Origin: Desemzia sp. RIT 804
GTDB lineage: Bacteria > Bacillota > Bacilli > Lactobacillales > Carnobacteriaceae
NCBI RefSeq assembly: GCF_016892605.1
Contig: NZ_JAFEMV010000004.1
Span: forward strand, 62,001 to 126,000
Reading direction: 5' to 3'
DNA length: 64,000 nucleotides
A program made the translations under genes and the position numbers. Shown one piece after another: positions 16,728 to 24,716 of the stretch (the first letter of the stretch is position 1; every line of letters begins with the position of its first letter). A model generated the notes under the pieces. The model was given only the letters and a program-made list of their open reading frames with translations. It ran no database searches and had not been told where the DNA came from.

Positions 16728-17450
16728 CTAAGCGTTCACATATTTTTCGATCTCATTCAACCAGATTTCGTATCCTTCTTTATTCAAATGCAGTCCATCA
16801 ACTGAATAATCTTCTGACAACTCAGTCCCAAATTTCTCTGCAACATTTAAAAAGATAATTCCATCTAATTGTGCCAATCTCTTATTCAGTTTAGCTACAT
16901 CTTCATTTATAGGCTCACTACGCTTATAAAGATTGTTTTCATATAGATCTCCAGCTACAGGAAAGACACTTTGAACATAAATCTGAGTTTCCAGGTTGGC
17001 TTTCTTTAAAGCCTCAATAATCTTGATATAGTTTTGCACAATTATCTCCACAGGGATATCTTGCTGTAGATCATTGATTCCTATCATCAGAAATACTTTT
17101 TCAGGATTCAATTCAGTCACTTGTCCGATCCGCTCCAACAAGCCTTCAGAAGTGTCACCGCTGATTCCTCTGTTTGCAACAGATAGACCTTCAAAATATT
17201 CTCCCCACTCAAAATAATCTGTCTGACTGTCTCCTGCAAATACAATTTCTTTAGACTGCTTGTCACTTATTTCGAAGTTGTCTTGTTTGATTTTCACAAT
17301 CGGATCTACTAATGGCTGATCTGCAGAAACTTTATATGGTCCATTTGCAAAATACACCCATCCACCTTGGTTTAAAAAAATTACTACTCCTACTACAATA
17401 ATAGCTAGGTTAAAAAACACCGAAAGCCTAAAAATATTCTTCTTTGACAC
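16728..17450 (-). CDS. Membrane-anchored SGNH/GDSL hydrolase
   Basis: The ~240-residue protein has an N-terminal membrane anchor (LSVFFNLAIIVVGVVIFL) and an extracellular SGNH domain: FAGDSQTDYF (block I nucleophile Ser), NRGISGDTS (block II Gly), LMIGINDL (block III Asn) and SVDGLHLNKEGY (block V Asp and His). Such enzymes are esterases, acetyl-esterases or lipases at the cell surface. I choose the GTG at 17450 because TTGGAGG lies eight bases before it; the longer frame begins at 17471. It precedes glycerate kinase, so it might release an ester-linked glyceryl compound, but this is speculation. Confidence 0.82.
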   Translation of the reverse strand: MSKKNIFRLSVFFNLAIIVVGVVIFLNQGGWVYFANGPYKVSADQPLVDPIVKIKQDNFEISDKQSKEIVFAGDSQTDYFEWGEYFEGLSVANRGISGDTSEGLLERIGQVTELNPEKVFLMIGINDLQQDIPVEIIVQNYIKIIEALKKANLETQIYVQSVFPVAGDLYENNLYKRSEPINEDVAKLNKRLAQLDGIIFLNVAEKFGTELSEDYSVDGLHLNKEGYEIWLNEIEKYVNA

Positions 17451-17656
17451 AATAATATCCTCCAATTTCACTATCTTCCTATATCATGTTACCCCAGCGA
17501 ATTTAAACTAGCTAAGATTTAGCTTAAGTAGTGACGTATTAGTAAGATACTCTATCATTCGTTTTTTCACTTAAACTTGTTTTTACATTTTAAAACCTGT
17601 TTAAAAATACGCTGATCTTATATGATAACGCTTCAAATATTGTTATGCTATTTTCA

Positions 17657-18382
17657 TCAGCTGATTGAACGTTTCAAATAAGCGCTTAGCAAAAATTCAA
17701 ATACTAGTAGAACCGAACCGTAAAATAAATGAGGCTCATATGGATCCTTGGAGAATTGGACATCATCATGAGTAACAACAGATAATCTCGAATAGTGAGT
17801 TATTCCCGAATTCGGATTTCCTACAAAACTCAAAACTTCAATTCCATTTTCATAGGATTCCTTGACAAGTTCTTTTAAACGGGAAGTTTCACCTGATTCT
17901 GTGACAACTACCACCAACGTTTCGCCGGCATATTCTTTTCGCATCAATTCTAAATGGGAATTTGTAATACTTCGAAAACCGTTAAGAATGAGTGACTCAT
18001 TGATATAATTCGCGATGATTTGGGAGAATCCAGAACCTAGTATCATGATTGTTTTATCTCGATAATCATTCAAAATCTGTTCGAATTCATTAAAATAACG
18101 ATCGGACAATTTCTGGTAATAAGGTAAGGCAGTAACTTCAGACGGATTAGCAGCATCTTCTAACAAGGTGTTTTCTTTCATTTTAAAAACAAGTTCACTA
18201 TAACCAGAAAAATTCATCTTTTTTGCTAAATTCACAATCGTAGCCGGTGAAGTATAACATCGTTTGGCAACACCGCGAATGCCTAGTTCTTTTATGTCTT
18301 TAGCGTGGTGTTCGATAAATAAAAGAATGCTTTTTTCTGTTTCATTTAAATTAAATTTATTTGCTAAATTTTGGATATTCAA
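17657..18382 (-). CDS. RpiR-family regulator
   Basis: The 241-residue protein has an N-terminal RpiR helix-turn-helix (YTSPATIVNLAKKMNFSGYSEL near residues 42-63) and a SIS domain (MILGSGFSQII near 110, VVVTESGETSRL near 155). Unusually, the VxRFCKKxG-type helix reads IVNLAKKMN. The TTG at 18382 follows AAGAGGTG with good spacing. It is divergent from the RarA-tail-like gene and the EIIC, only 57 bp apart, so it is the likely regulator of that pair. Confidence 0.82.
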   Translation of the reverse strand: MNIQNLANKFNLNETEKSILLFIEHHAKDIKELGIRGVAKRCYTSPATIVNLAKKMNFSGYSELVFKMKENTLLEDAANPSEVTALPYYQKLSDRYFNEFEQILNDYRDKTIMILGSGFSQIIANYINESLILNGFRSITNSHLELMRKEYAGETLVVVVTESGETSRLKELVKESYENGIEVLSFVGNPNSGITHYSRLSVVTHDDVQFSKDPYEPHLFYGSVLLVFEFLLSAYLKRSIS

Positions 18383-18439
18383 GTTTTTTCACCTCTTAAC
18401 CAGTATCATATCACAAGAAAAGAAATGGAGAGAATTCAA

Positions 18440-19054
18440 ATGGAAAAAAAATACATTACCGATCCTTGGGCTAGAATGACAACCAGAAACAATTTAAACG
18501 GAGACGAAGTAATTTCTAGTTTACAAAAATGCATTCGTCGCGGCTTAACAAAAGAAGCATGTGAATTCGCTTATGAAATGTACATCACTTCTCCGCAATT
18601 CGAAGAAAAAATGTGGCGCAGATTATTGGCCATTTCAGTAGAAGACATCGGAATGGGAAATCCGAATGCAGCCATTATGGTGAACAACTTTAACCAAATG
18701 CGCAAAGAGTTTGCTTATAACGAATCGGACCGCGCTATGTTTTTCTTTCACGCGATTCGTGTCTTGACTGAATCAGAAAAAGACCGTTCAACAGACTTAT
18801 TAAAAAATATCGTCATTAAAAGTTTTGCTATGGGATACGTGCCAGAAATTCCTGATTTCGCTCTAGACAAACACACTACCCGCGGAATGGAAATGGGTCG
18901 TGATTCCTTCCATTTCTTAAATGAAGCCAGTAAAGTTATTCCGCAAATGGAAGTCACAAATGATTATAAAGAACAATATGAAGAAATTTTGAAAAAATAT
19001 GATCCAAATAACACTGCACCTAACGCATTTATATTTAACAGTTGGCAAATATAA
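18440..19054 (+). CDS. Stand-alone homologue of the RarA/MgsA C-terminal domain
   Basis: The 204-residue protein aligns with the C-terminal oligomerisation domain of the replication-associated AAA+ protein RarA (MgsA_C type). QKCIRRGLTKEA, RRLLAISVEDIGMGNPNAA, VPEIPDFALDKH and GRDSFHFLNEA match RarA segments QKSIRG, RRLLVIAYEDIGLASPQA, VPDHLKDAH and GRG. The AAA+ ATPase part (Walker A/B) is absent. The start at 18440 has GGAGAG upstream; an earlier in-frame start at 18371 lacks one. It is followed by an EIIC 18 bp later. Why a RarA-tail protein sits in a sugar operon is unknown; the identification rests on remembered RarA sequence. Confidence 0.65.
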   Translation: MEKKYITDPWARMTTRNNLNGDEVISSLQKCIRRGLTKEACEFAYEMYITSPQFEEKMWRRLLAISVEDIGMGNPNAAIMVNNFNQMRKEFAYNESDRAMFFFHAIRVLTESEKDRSTDLLKNIVIKSFAMGYVPEIPDFALDKHTTRGMEMGRDSFHFLNEASKVIPQMEVTNDYKEQYEEILKKYDPNNTAPNAFIFNSWQI

Positions 19055-19072
19055 AAAACGAGGAGAAAAGCC

Positions 19073-20377
19073 ATGAAAAAGAATGATACTTTTCTAGAAA
19101 AATTAGACCGTGTTTTAAGTCCAATAGGGAACAAATTGGGTAACCAGATTCATTTAAAAGCCATTTCTACAGGGATGATGTTTGGATTGCCGTTCATCGT
19201 GGTAGGTTCGCTATTCTTAATTTTTGCCAACCCCCCAATCAATCTGGATTTATACAATCCAGAAACAGCCAACTTTTTTGTCCGGTTTTTAGCAAGTTGG
19301 AAAGAATTTTCCGTTACGAATTATGACTTGCTAACAGCTCCTTACAATATGACAATGGGAATTTTTGGTTTGATTTGTGCTTTTGGTATTGCCTATTCAT
19401 TGGCACGCGACTATCAATTAAATGCCGCGATGAACGGAATGATGTCCGTTTCCATTTTCATGTTAGTAGCTGCCAACAGTGTCGAAGGACAAATCTCAAC
19501 TGAATTCCTTGGAACTAACGGTTTATTCGTAGCTATTATTATCGGATTAATTGTCGTAGAAGTTACTCGGATGATCGATCGGCTGAACTGGAAGATCACG
19601 ATGCCCGATTCGGTCCCAACTGCGGTGACTGCTTTTGTGAACTCCTTGCTTCCTTTACTTTTTAATATCATTCTTATCTATGGAGCAAACTTAATTATCA
19701 TTGCTTTAACCGGCAGTACTTTCCCAGAATTCATTATGTCGATTCTCACACCTGCTTTAGGTTTTGCCGGCAACCTTTGGGGCTTTATCGCTATCGTTAC
19801 ATTCGGCAACTTCTTATGGTTGTTTGGCATCAACGGCTCTTCTATTATTTTTCCGATTCTTTTCTCAATTGGAATCGCCAATACCGGTATCAACAGTGAA
19901 TTAGTTGCTAATGGACAACAACCAGATGTTGCGATGAACCTGCAAATGTTCCGAATTTCTGTTTTAGGCGGAGCCGGCGGAACACTAGGCTTGATTATTT
20001 TAATGATGCGCAGTAAATTGACTCATCTTAAGACCTTAAGTAAAATTTCGATTGTCCCAGGAATCTGCGGGATCAACGAGCCGATTATCTTTGGATTGCC
20101 GATTGTATTTAATCCCATCTTGGCTATTCCCTTTTTAATCACTCCAATCATTAACTTGGTCTTAACGTATTATGCTCAATTAAGCGGTATTATTTCGATG
20201 GGGTATATTATTGATCCTTCTTTCACTCCATTCTTTGCTCAAGCCTACTTGGCAACAATGGACTTCAGAAACATTCTCTTTTATTGCGGTTTAATTATTT
20301 TAAGCATCTTCATTTATTATCCGTTCTTTAAAATTTATGAACGCGGTCTTAGTAGAGAAGAAGTTCTTCAAAGCTAA
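19073..20377 (+). CDS. PTS EIIC permease, lactose/cellobiose family
   Basis: The 434-residue integral membrane protein matches the LacE/CelB EIIC family. Seen are WKITMPDSVPTAVTAFVNSL near residue 175, LWLFGINGSSII near 250, GGAGGTLGLI near 302 and GINEPIIFGLPIVFNPI near 332. It has no EIIB or EIIA, and none is nearby, so phosphorylation must come from components encoded elsewhere. It follows the RarA-tail-like gene with a good ribosome site (GAGGAGAAAA). It ends in a strong terminator. The substrate is probably a beta-disaccharide or hexosamine disaccharide. Confidence 0.88.
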   Translation: MKKNDTFLEKLDRVLSPIGNKLGNQIHLKAISTGMMFGLPFIVVGSLFLIFANPPINLDLYNPETANFFVRFLASWKEFSVTNYDLLTAPYNMTMGIFGLICAFGIAYSLARDYQLNAAMNGMMSVSIFMLVAANSVEGQISTEFLGTNGLFVAIIIGLIVVEVTRMIDRLNWKITMPDSVPTAVTAFVNSLLPLLFNIILIYGANLIIIALTGSTFPEFIMSILTPALGFAGNLWGFIAIVTFGNFLWLFGINGSSIIFPILFSIGIANTGINSELVANGQQPDVAMNLQMFRISVLGGAGGTLGLIILMMRSKLTHLKTLSKISIVPGICGINEPIIFGLPIVFNPILAIPFLITPIINLVLTYYAQLSGIISMGYIIDPSFTPFFAQAYLATMDFRNILFYCGLIILSIFIYYPFFKIYERGLSREEVLQS

Positions 20378-20383
20378 AAAAGA

Positions 20384-20428
20384 AACAAGACCCAGTTATC
20401 AACACTTATATGATAACTGGGTCTTGTT
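20384..20428 (+). terminator. Terminator of the EIIC operon
   Basis: AACAAGACCCAGTTATCA pairs perfectly with TGATAACTGGGTCTTGTT around 9 nt, followed by GTTTTAATT. Confidence 0.9.
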
Positions 20429-20478
20429 GTTTTAATTAAAGATTTAATCTATGAGACAGAAAACAAAGAGGCTATTAT

Positions 20479-20677
20479 TTATTTGAACAAATCAAAAATA
20501 GAAAAGGTCGTCTTTTTATATACTTTATTATAAGCTGCTTTTTTTGGATCTTTTATCCAACCTGTGCCTTTTTTACCGTAACCCGATATGACACTTTTTT
20601 AATCACCCTTTTAGCTTTCCCTGTAGTTCGGGCGCTAATCGATTTTTTATACTCGGTTTCCACATTTCCATTTTCAT
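20479..20677 (-). pseudogene. Frameshifted small conserved gene
   Basis: Three pieces in three frames of the minus strand make one plausible small protein: MKMEMWKPSIKN, then KKSISARTTGKAKRVIKK, then YGKKGTGWIKDPKKAAYNKV followed by YKKTTFSIFDLFK and a stop. I recall this pattern (ARTTGxAKR, YGKKGxGWIKDPKKAAYNKxYxKTTF) as a short conserved protein of unknown function in Lactobacillales. At least two frameshifts break it. It lies just after the repeat-rich membrane protein and shares its direction, with AAAGGAG upstream. Confidence 0.7.
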
Positions 20678-20702
20678 TACTGCAATACGCTCCTTTTAAC
20701 GT

Positions 20703-22007
20703 TTACCTTTTAGGTGCTCGATATCCAGCAGCTTTAGCTTCTTCTACTGAGGTAAAATAGGCGACAGGATTCGTTGTTTTGTCATAATACGTACTACCCG
20801 GTACATGATAAATTCCTGAACTGCTGCCTTTAATTAAGCCATTTCCTTGAGCATCAACATACGATCCAGCACTGGAAGTTGTTGGAGTTTTGTTTTTAGC
20901 TTGTTCTCGCTGTTCAGCCTCTTTAGTTGCTTTTTTATTCTCTTCAACAACACGTGCTTCTTCGGCCTTTCGAGCTTCTTCAGCTTTTTGAGCCTCTTTG
21001 ACTTTTCGAGCTTCTTCGGCTATTTGAGCCTCTTTGACTTTTCGAGCTTCTTCGGCTTTTTGAGCCTCTTCAGCTTCTTTTGCTTTCTCAGCAGCTATTC
21101 TAGTTTCTTCAGCACTTATAACTTTATCAACTTCTTTTAGTCTATAAGTTAAGTTTGTATTCTTTACAGCTAATGCAGAAATTAACGTAGAGGCTGCATT
21201 ATAAGAATCTCTATTTTTATCTGCTTCTACTTTTTCTAAAGCGGCAACAGCTTTTTCATTTTTATTTTCTTCTGAAACTACAAATTTTTCTACTTCTACT
21301 AATCGTGTATCTAAATCAGAGTCTTCTAGGTCAATAGAAGAAACAAGAGAAAGGGCTTTATCGTAATTTTCTCTCGTCTTATTTTCTTCTGCTGCTTCTA
21401 CTGCAAGAATAGCTTCTTTCATTTTTTCTTCTTTAATTAAATATGCATCAATAACTTTTAAACGTTTGGTTAGATCCTCATCTTCTAATGCAAGAGCAAC
21501 TACTAGTGTATAGGCTTTATCATAATTTTCTTTATTTTTATCTTGTTCAGCAGTTTCAACCGCTGCCGTCGCTTCTTTTAACTGAACAAGTTGTTTTTCT
21601 TGTTCTCTCTTTTCTTTCTCTTCTTTTTCTTGTTCTTTCTTTTCTTGTTTTTCTTTTTGCTGCTGTTGTTCTATTGCTACTCGTTCTGCTTCTTGGTTTT
21701 CAACATGTGGAGCACTAAAGCCAAACAATACTATGCCAACTAATAATATAGTGATAGGAGCTTTTTTGTTTCCTTTATTGATAAAACTCTTAATTATCGA
21801 AACTAATCCAATTAAAAAAATAAACATTCCAGAAATGAGTAAGGAAAGAAACAGCTCTCCAGAAGTAACAATAATACCTGCAATAATACTTAGAAACGCT
21901 GTAATGGTATATTTAATACCTTTTTTCCATTTCGTATGTTTAAACATGAAATAAATCCCAGCAGGGTAAAATGCACATAACCATATAATAACTTTCCAAC
22001 TTTTCAT
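20703..22007 (-). CDS. Membrane-anchored protein with three ~52-residue repeats and a charged coiled coil
   Basis: The 434-residue protein has three to four hydrophobic segments within residues 1-100. A Glu/Lys/Gln-rich helical stretch (about 105-140) comes next. Three tandem repeats (about 142-300) follow the pattern A-AVE-AE--K--ENYDKA--LV--L-LED-DL--RL. After them come a long [12 protein letters not shown]-type coiled coil (about 300-365) and a C-terminal domain with [18 protein letters not shown] and [14 protein letters not shown]. That last domain is also seen at the ends of secreted nucleases and surface proteins. Function unknown. Ribosome site AGAAGGGA. Low-complexity repeats make length changes likely between strains. 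Confidence 0.75.
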   Translation of the reverse strand: MKSWKVIIWLCAFYPAGIYFMFKHTKWKKGIKYTITAFLSIIAGIIVTSGELFLSLLISGMFIFLIGLVSIIKSFINKGNKKAPITILLVGIVLFGFSAPHVENQEAERVAIEQQQQKEKQEKKEQEKEEKEKREQEKQLVQLKEATAAVETAEQDKNKENYDKAYTLVVALALEDEDLTKRLKVIDAYLIKEEKMKEAILAVEAAEENKTRENYDKALSLVSSIDLEDSDLDTRLVEVEKFVVSEENKNEKAVAALEKVEADKNRDSYNAASTLISALAVKNTNLTYRLKEVDKVISAEETRIAAEKAKEAEEAQKAEEARKVKEAQIAEEARKVKEAQKAEEARKAEEARVVEENKKATKEAEQREQAKNKTPTTSSAGSYVDAQGNGLIKGSSSGIYHVPGSTYYDKTTNPVAYFTSVEEAKAAGYRAPKR

Positions 22008-22247
22008 AAAAAATTCCCTTCTATTTTACTCTAGTAAGTAAAAACTATTCGATTTATCAACTCAAATATTGCTTTCTCAACGATATTTCCCTCATAGACG
22101 TCAATATCTTTTTATAGAAATTTAACAGCTAAGATACTCAGTAATCTGTCATAATAGTTAAAGTAGGGTAGTTTCAAAATTCATCTTTATTCTCCCTTTT
22201 TATTTAATATCGGTAAATTTAAAAATAAGTTAAACAGCGTCACAGCC

Positions 22248-22298
22248 TTTAAAATTTATGAAAGCAATCTTAGCAAAGAAGAACAGGCGCAAAACTAA
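22248..22298 (+). pseudogene. C-terminal remnant of a lactose/cellobiose-type EIIC
   Basis: The frame TTT AAA ATT TAT GAA ... TAA encodes FKIYESNLSKEEQAQN and a stop. The intact EIIC at 19073-20377 ends in FKIYERGLSREEVLQS, and the two match at DNA level too. Only the last 16 codons are left, directly followed by a terminator. Confidence 0.75.
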
Positions 22299-22346
22299 AA
22301 AATGAGCCTCAATTATCCCTAACTAGATAACTATGGCTCATTTTTT
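22299..22346 (+). terminator. Terminator after the EIIC remnant
   Basis: AAAAAATGAGCC and GGCTCATTTTTTT form a hairpin typical of a gene end, retained after loss of the gene body. Confidence 0.75.
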
Positions 22347-22388
22347 TGATTTCACAAGTTTATAAAAAATTGTGAATATATTAGTTTC

Positions 22389-22520
22389 TTACAAATTTTC
22401 TCCATTTGAATTTATGCATTCTTTATACCAATCAAACGAATCTTTTTTTCTTCTTTTTCCACTTCCATTGCCATCATCATCTAAGTCAACATGGATGACA
22501 CCATAACGTTTTCGAATTGT
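22389..22520 (-). pseudogene. C-terminal remnant of a GH1 6-phospho-beta-glucosidase
   Basis: The minus strand encodes [20 protein letters not shown], then [21 protein letters not shown] and a stop. The intact GH1 enzyme at 43928-45334 ends in [20 protein letters not shown], then [22 protein letters not shown], so the remnant is unmistakable. About 44 codons remain of ~470. With the EIIC remnant next to it in opposite orientation, this marks a deleted beta-glucoside PTS locus. Confidence 0.88.
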
Positions 22521-22689
22521 ACAACGAAAGTATACAGATAAAATAAACAAAATATTCTGTTACATTAATTTTTTTGAAAAACTATGGAACATTCAAATAC
22601 TACTGAGATTTTAATCTGTATCTACTTTTCATTACCAAATAAAAAAATTGCACTACTCCATCAATCTGCAATTATCCTTCGATGAATTC

Positions 22690-23280
22690 TTACAAATTAA
22701 AGAAATGGTACAATCCTAGCAAATAGCCCCAATATTTCCAAAACTCTTGATTAGCTACTTTTTGAAATCCAGTCCCTGCTTCATACCATGGGACGATTTG
22801 ATCATCGACCATTTGATAAGCTGCCACATACGTCAAATCAAAATCATAACTACGATTGATGCGCTCATAGATCATTTTGGTTCGCAGCATATGATAATCT
22901 GAAGACACAATAATAGCCGATTCAAAACCTTCTTCATCCATCATTTCTAATGTGGTTACAGCATTTTCATAGGTACTGGTAGCTTCAGTCTCAGGAATAA
23001 TCTGTTCTGGCTCAACTCCAAACTCCTTATATCCCTCTACATTTGTTTCCGTTATAGGCGAAACTATTACCTGACCCGAATGACTATACCCTTCATTCAA
23101 TAACTCTGCGGCCTTACTAGCTCTCACAAATTCTTCCCCTTCAGGAACAATAATCACATCCGACTGAACAGGTTCCTCATCAACAATAAGATTATTTAAA
23201 ATAATCGGATAACTAGCACCAAAAACTAAGCAAATGAATAGAACAACACCTATAGAGATAATGATCCTTCTTTTTATCAT
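22690..23280 (-). CDS. YdcF/SanA-family (DUF218) membrane protein
   Basis: The ~196-residue protein has an N-terminal membrane segment (IIISIGVVLFICLVFGASYPII) and a DUF218 domain with VIIVPEGEEFVRASKAAELLNEG near residue 40, ETEATSTYENAVTTL near 100, and IIVSSDYHMLRTKMI near 125. Family members lie at the membrane and are tied to envelope functions; their biochemical role is unclear. The ATG at 23280 (GAGGAG just upstream) is preferred over the longer frame from 23397. A broken second copy lies at 29455-29640. Confidence 0.85.
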   Translation of the reverse strand: MIKRRIIISIGVVLFICLVFGASYPIILNNLIVDEEPVQSDVIIVPEGEEFVRASKAAELLNEGYSHSGQVIVSPITETNVEGYKEFGVEPEQIIPETEATSTYENAVTTLEMMDEEGFESAIIVSSDYHMLRTKMIYERINRSYDFDLTYVAAYQMVDDQIVPWYEAGTGFQKVANQEFWKYWGYLLGLYHFFNL

Positions 23281-23413
23281 TTCATTCTCCTCAAATAGAT
23301 ATTCTAAATTGAACTTTATATTAAACAAAAGGATCAAATCAAGCAACTGATTTAATTCTTTATTGTCGCAAGTCAGGAGTATAGTTATCATACACAAATA
23401 GAATTATTGATTT

Positions 23414-23758
23414 CTAATACAATAATTTAATCTTTGCAGAACATTCTTCAATTAATTCCTTTGGAGCTTTTTCCACAAAGCTAAAGCCTCTTATTTCTAG
23501 ATCAATCATGCGGTGATGCTCCAATAAAATTTGTCCTTTAGTAATCAAATCTTTAGGCAAAGGAATATGAAGAGGAAATTTTTTTACTTTAGTGGTTATA
23601 GGTGCTACACCGTACATATAATTTAAATAACTCGACTTTTTTGTCAGCACAATACAAGGACGCTCTCCTCTTTGTTCATGCCCTTTTGTTGGATTAAGAC
23701 TAACAAAAATGATGTCTCCTTGTTCCAGCTCTTGATAACTTATATCCTTCTTTCCCAA
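23414..23758 (-). CDS. mazF: MazF/PemK-type mRNA interferase toxin
   Basis: The 114-residue protein has the MazF fold signatures QGDIIFVSLNPTKGHEQRGERPCIVL (residues ~13-40) and PITTKVKKFPLHIPLP (~53-68), then QILLEHHRMIDL. MazF toxins cut mRNA at short sequences and are neutralised by the co-encoded antitoxin. It starts with TTG immediately after the antitoxin stop, with GGAAGGGAG inside the antitoxin gene, so translation is coupled. Confidence 0.9.
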   Translation of the reverse strand: MGKKDISYQELEQGDIIFVSLNPTKGHEQRGERPCIVLTKKSSYLNYMYGVAPITTKVKKFPLHIPLPKDLITKGQILLEHHRMIDLEIRGFSFVEKAPKELIEECSAKIKLLY

Positions 23759-24019
23759 CTAAAGTAACTCCCTTCCTACTGATTCACCCCAGTCCAGTTT
23801 ATCCTCAGATCCTAATGGGCTCCCGTTATAATCAGCAAACAGTTCTTCAAGAGTATCAGGATACTTCTTTTTAGGAGTTAAAATAATCTGCCCTTTATCT
23901 ACTATCATAGTAAAAACAACTTCTTCTTCATCGTAGCCTAGTTCTTTTAACTCTTCTTTTCCTATTCTGATTCCTTGCGAATTCCCCCATTTTTTAAGCT
24001 TCGTTTCTTTTACGAACAT
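23759..24019 (-). CDS. mazE: MazE/AbrB-type antitoxin
   Basis: The 86-residue protein carries an N-terminal SpoVT-AbrB swapped-hairpin DNA-binding domain (KLKKWGNSQGIRIGKEELKEL, residues ~7-27) and an acidic C-terminus that would wrap the toxin. I choose the ATG at 24019 because AAAGGGG lies upstream; the longer frame from 24088 would run through the promoter. It is the first gene of the mazEF pair and probably represses it through the palindrome at 24050-24071. Confidence 0.88.
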   Translation of the reverse strand: MFVKETKLKKWGNSQGIRIGKEELKELGYDEEEVVFTMIVDKGQIILTPKKKYPDTLEELFADYNGSPLGSEDKLDWGESVGRELL

Positions 24020-24049
24020 ACCTACACCCCTTTCGCTTCTTCTCAACTT

Positions 24050-24071
24050 AAGTATATACTTGTATATACTT
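24050..24071 (-). promoter_or_regulatory. Palindromic operator/promoter of mazEF
   Basis: AAGTATATAC and GTATATACTT form a perfect 10-bp inverted repeat with a 2-bp spacer, 31 bp upstream of the mazE ATG. It contains TATACT elements fit for a -10 box, so antitoxin binding would block transcription. Confidence 0.65.
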
Positions 24072-24088
24072 TCCGTCAATTTTTTCAT

Positions 24089-24716
24089 TCTTACTTATTA
24101 AGCTTATGTTTTTTCTATCGTATTATATCCTACAATTGATGCCCATATTTAAAGCTAATTGAAACCCTTTTTTCCTAATCCGATTATACCGATATGTATA
24201 TCAAAGCCAATCCCTCGTATTATTTGCTAAAATAACCGGTTTTTCCAAAGAAAAACTTACAGAATATACTTTTCAAAAAATAGAGGTAAGAGAAGCGTCT
24301 TTCTCTCTTCTCTTACCTCTAATATTATTAATAGATCTATTTTCCATTCCGACCAAAAATCTTTGTTGGCTTCAATAAAAATCATCCATATATTCTTAGT
24401 AACTTCAGAAATTGAGCAATTCACGATTTAGTAAGCGCTTCCTAAATGAGTTAGGATTTGACAGTAACTTCTCTTGTTAAACCAGTATCCAAGAACAGAT
24501 GGCTAATCTGTAATTAAAAAATCTCAACTATATTGTAAAAATGATGCTCATAAGGTGTATGACAAAATAATTTGTAGCTTTCCTCAATCAAACATATCAT
24601 GCAACATTCTTTAACATTCTAGAATATACATTTGCAGATTATAACCATATCCACCATCCATATAACACAATTAGTATTTCTCAGTACAATAATTCTTAAA
24701 CGACTCTTTAAAAATT
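24089..24716. other. About 630 bp without an intact gene
   Basis: The gap holds a hairpin at 24282-24320 and a weak cre-like TAAGCGCTT near 24430. The plus strand from 24179 shows SDYTDMYIKANPSYYLLK and, one frame over, KITGFSKEKLTEYTFQKIEVRE. This may be the decayed end of a gene, but I cannot name it. Confidence 0.45.
24282..24320. terminator. Hairpin in the mazEF-PTS gap
   Basis: AGAGGTAAGAGAAG and CTTCTCTTACCTCT form a perfect 14-bp stem with an 11-nt loop. There is no gene directly before it on the plus strand apart from the possible remnant. Confidence 0.6.

Noticed and set aside
24179-24300. Possible decayed gene, SDYTDMYIKANPSYYLLK then KITGFSKEKLTEYTFQKI in another frame
   Set aside because: The two pieces could be the end of a UTRA-type regulator, but the likeness is too faint to annotate.
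24429-24442. cre-like AGTAAGCGCTTCCT
   Set aside because: It matches only 11 of 14 positions and does not lie upstream of a gene on either strand.
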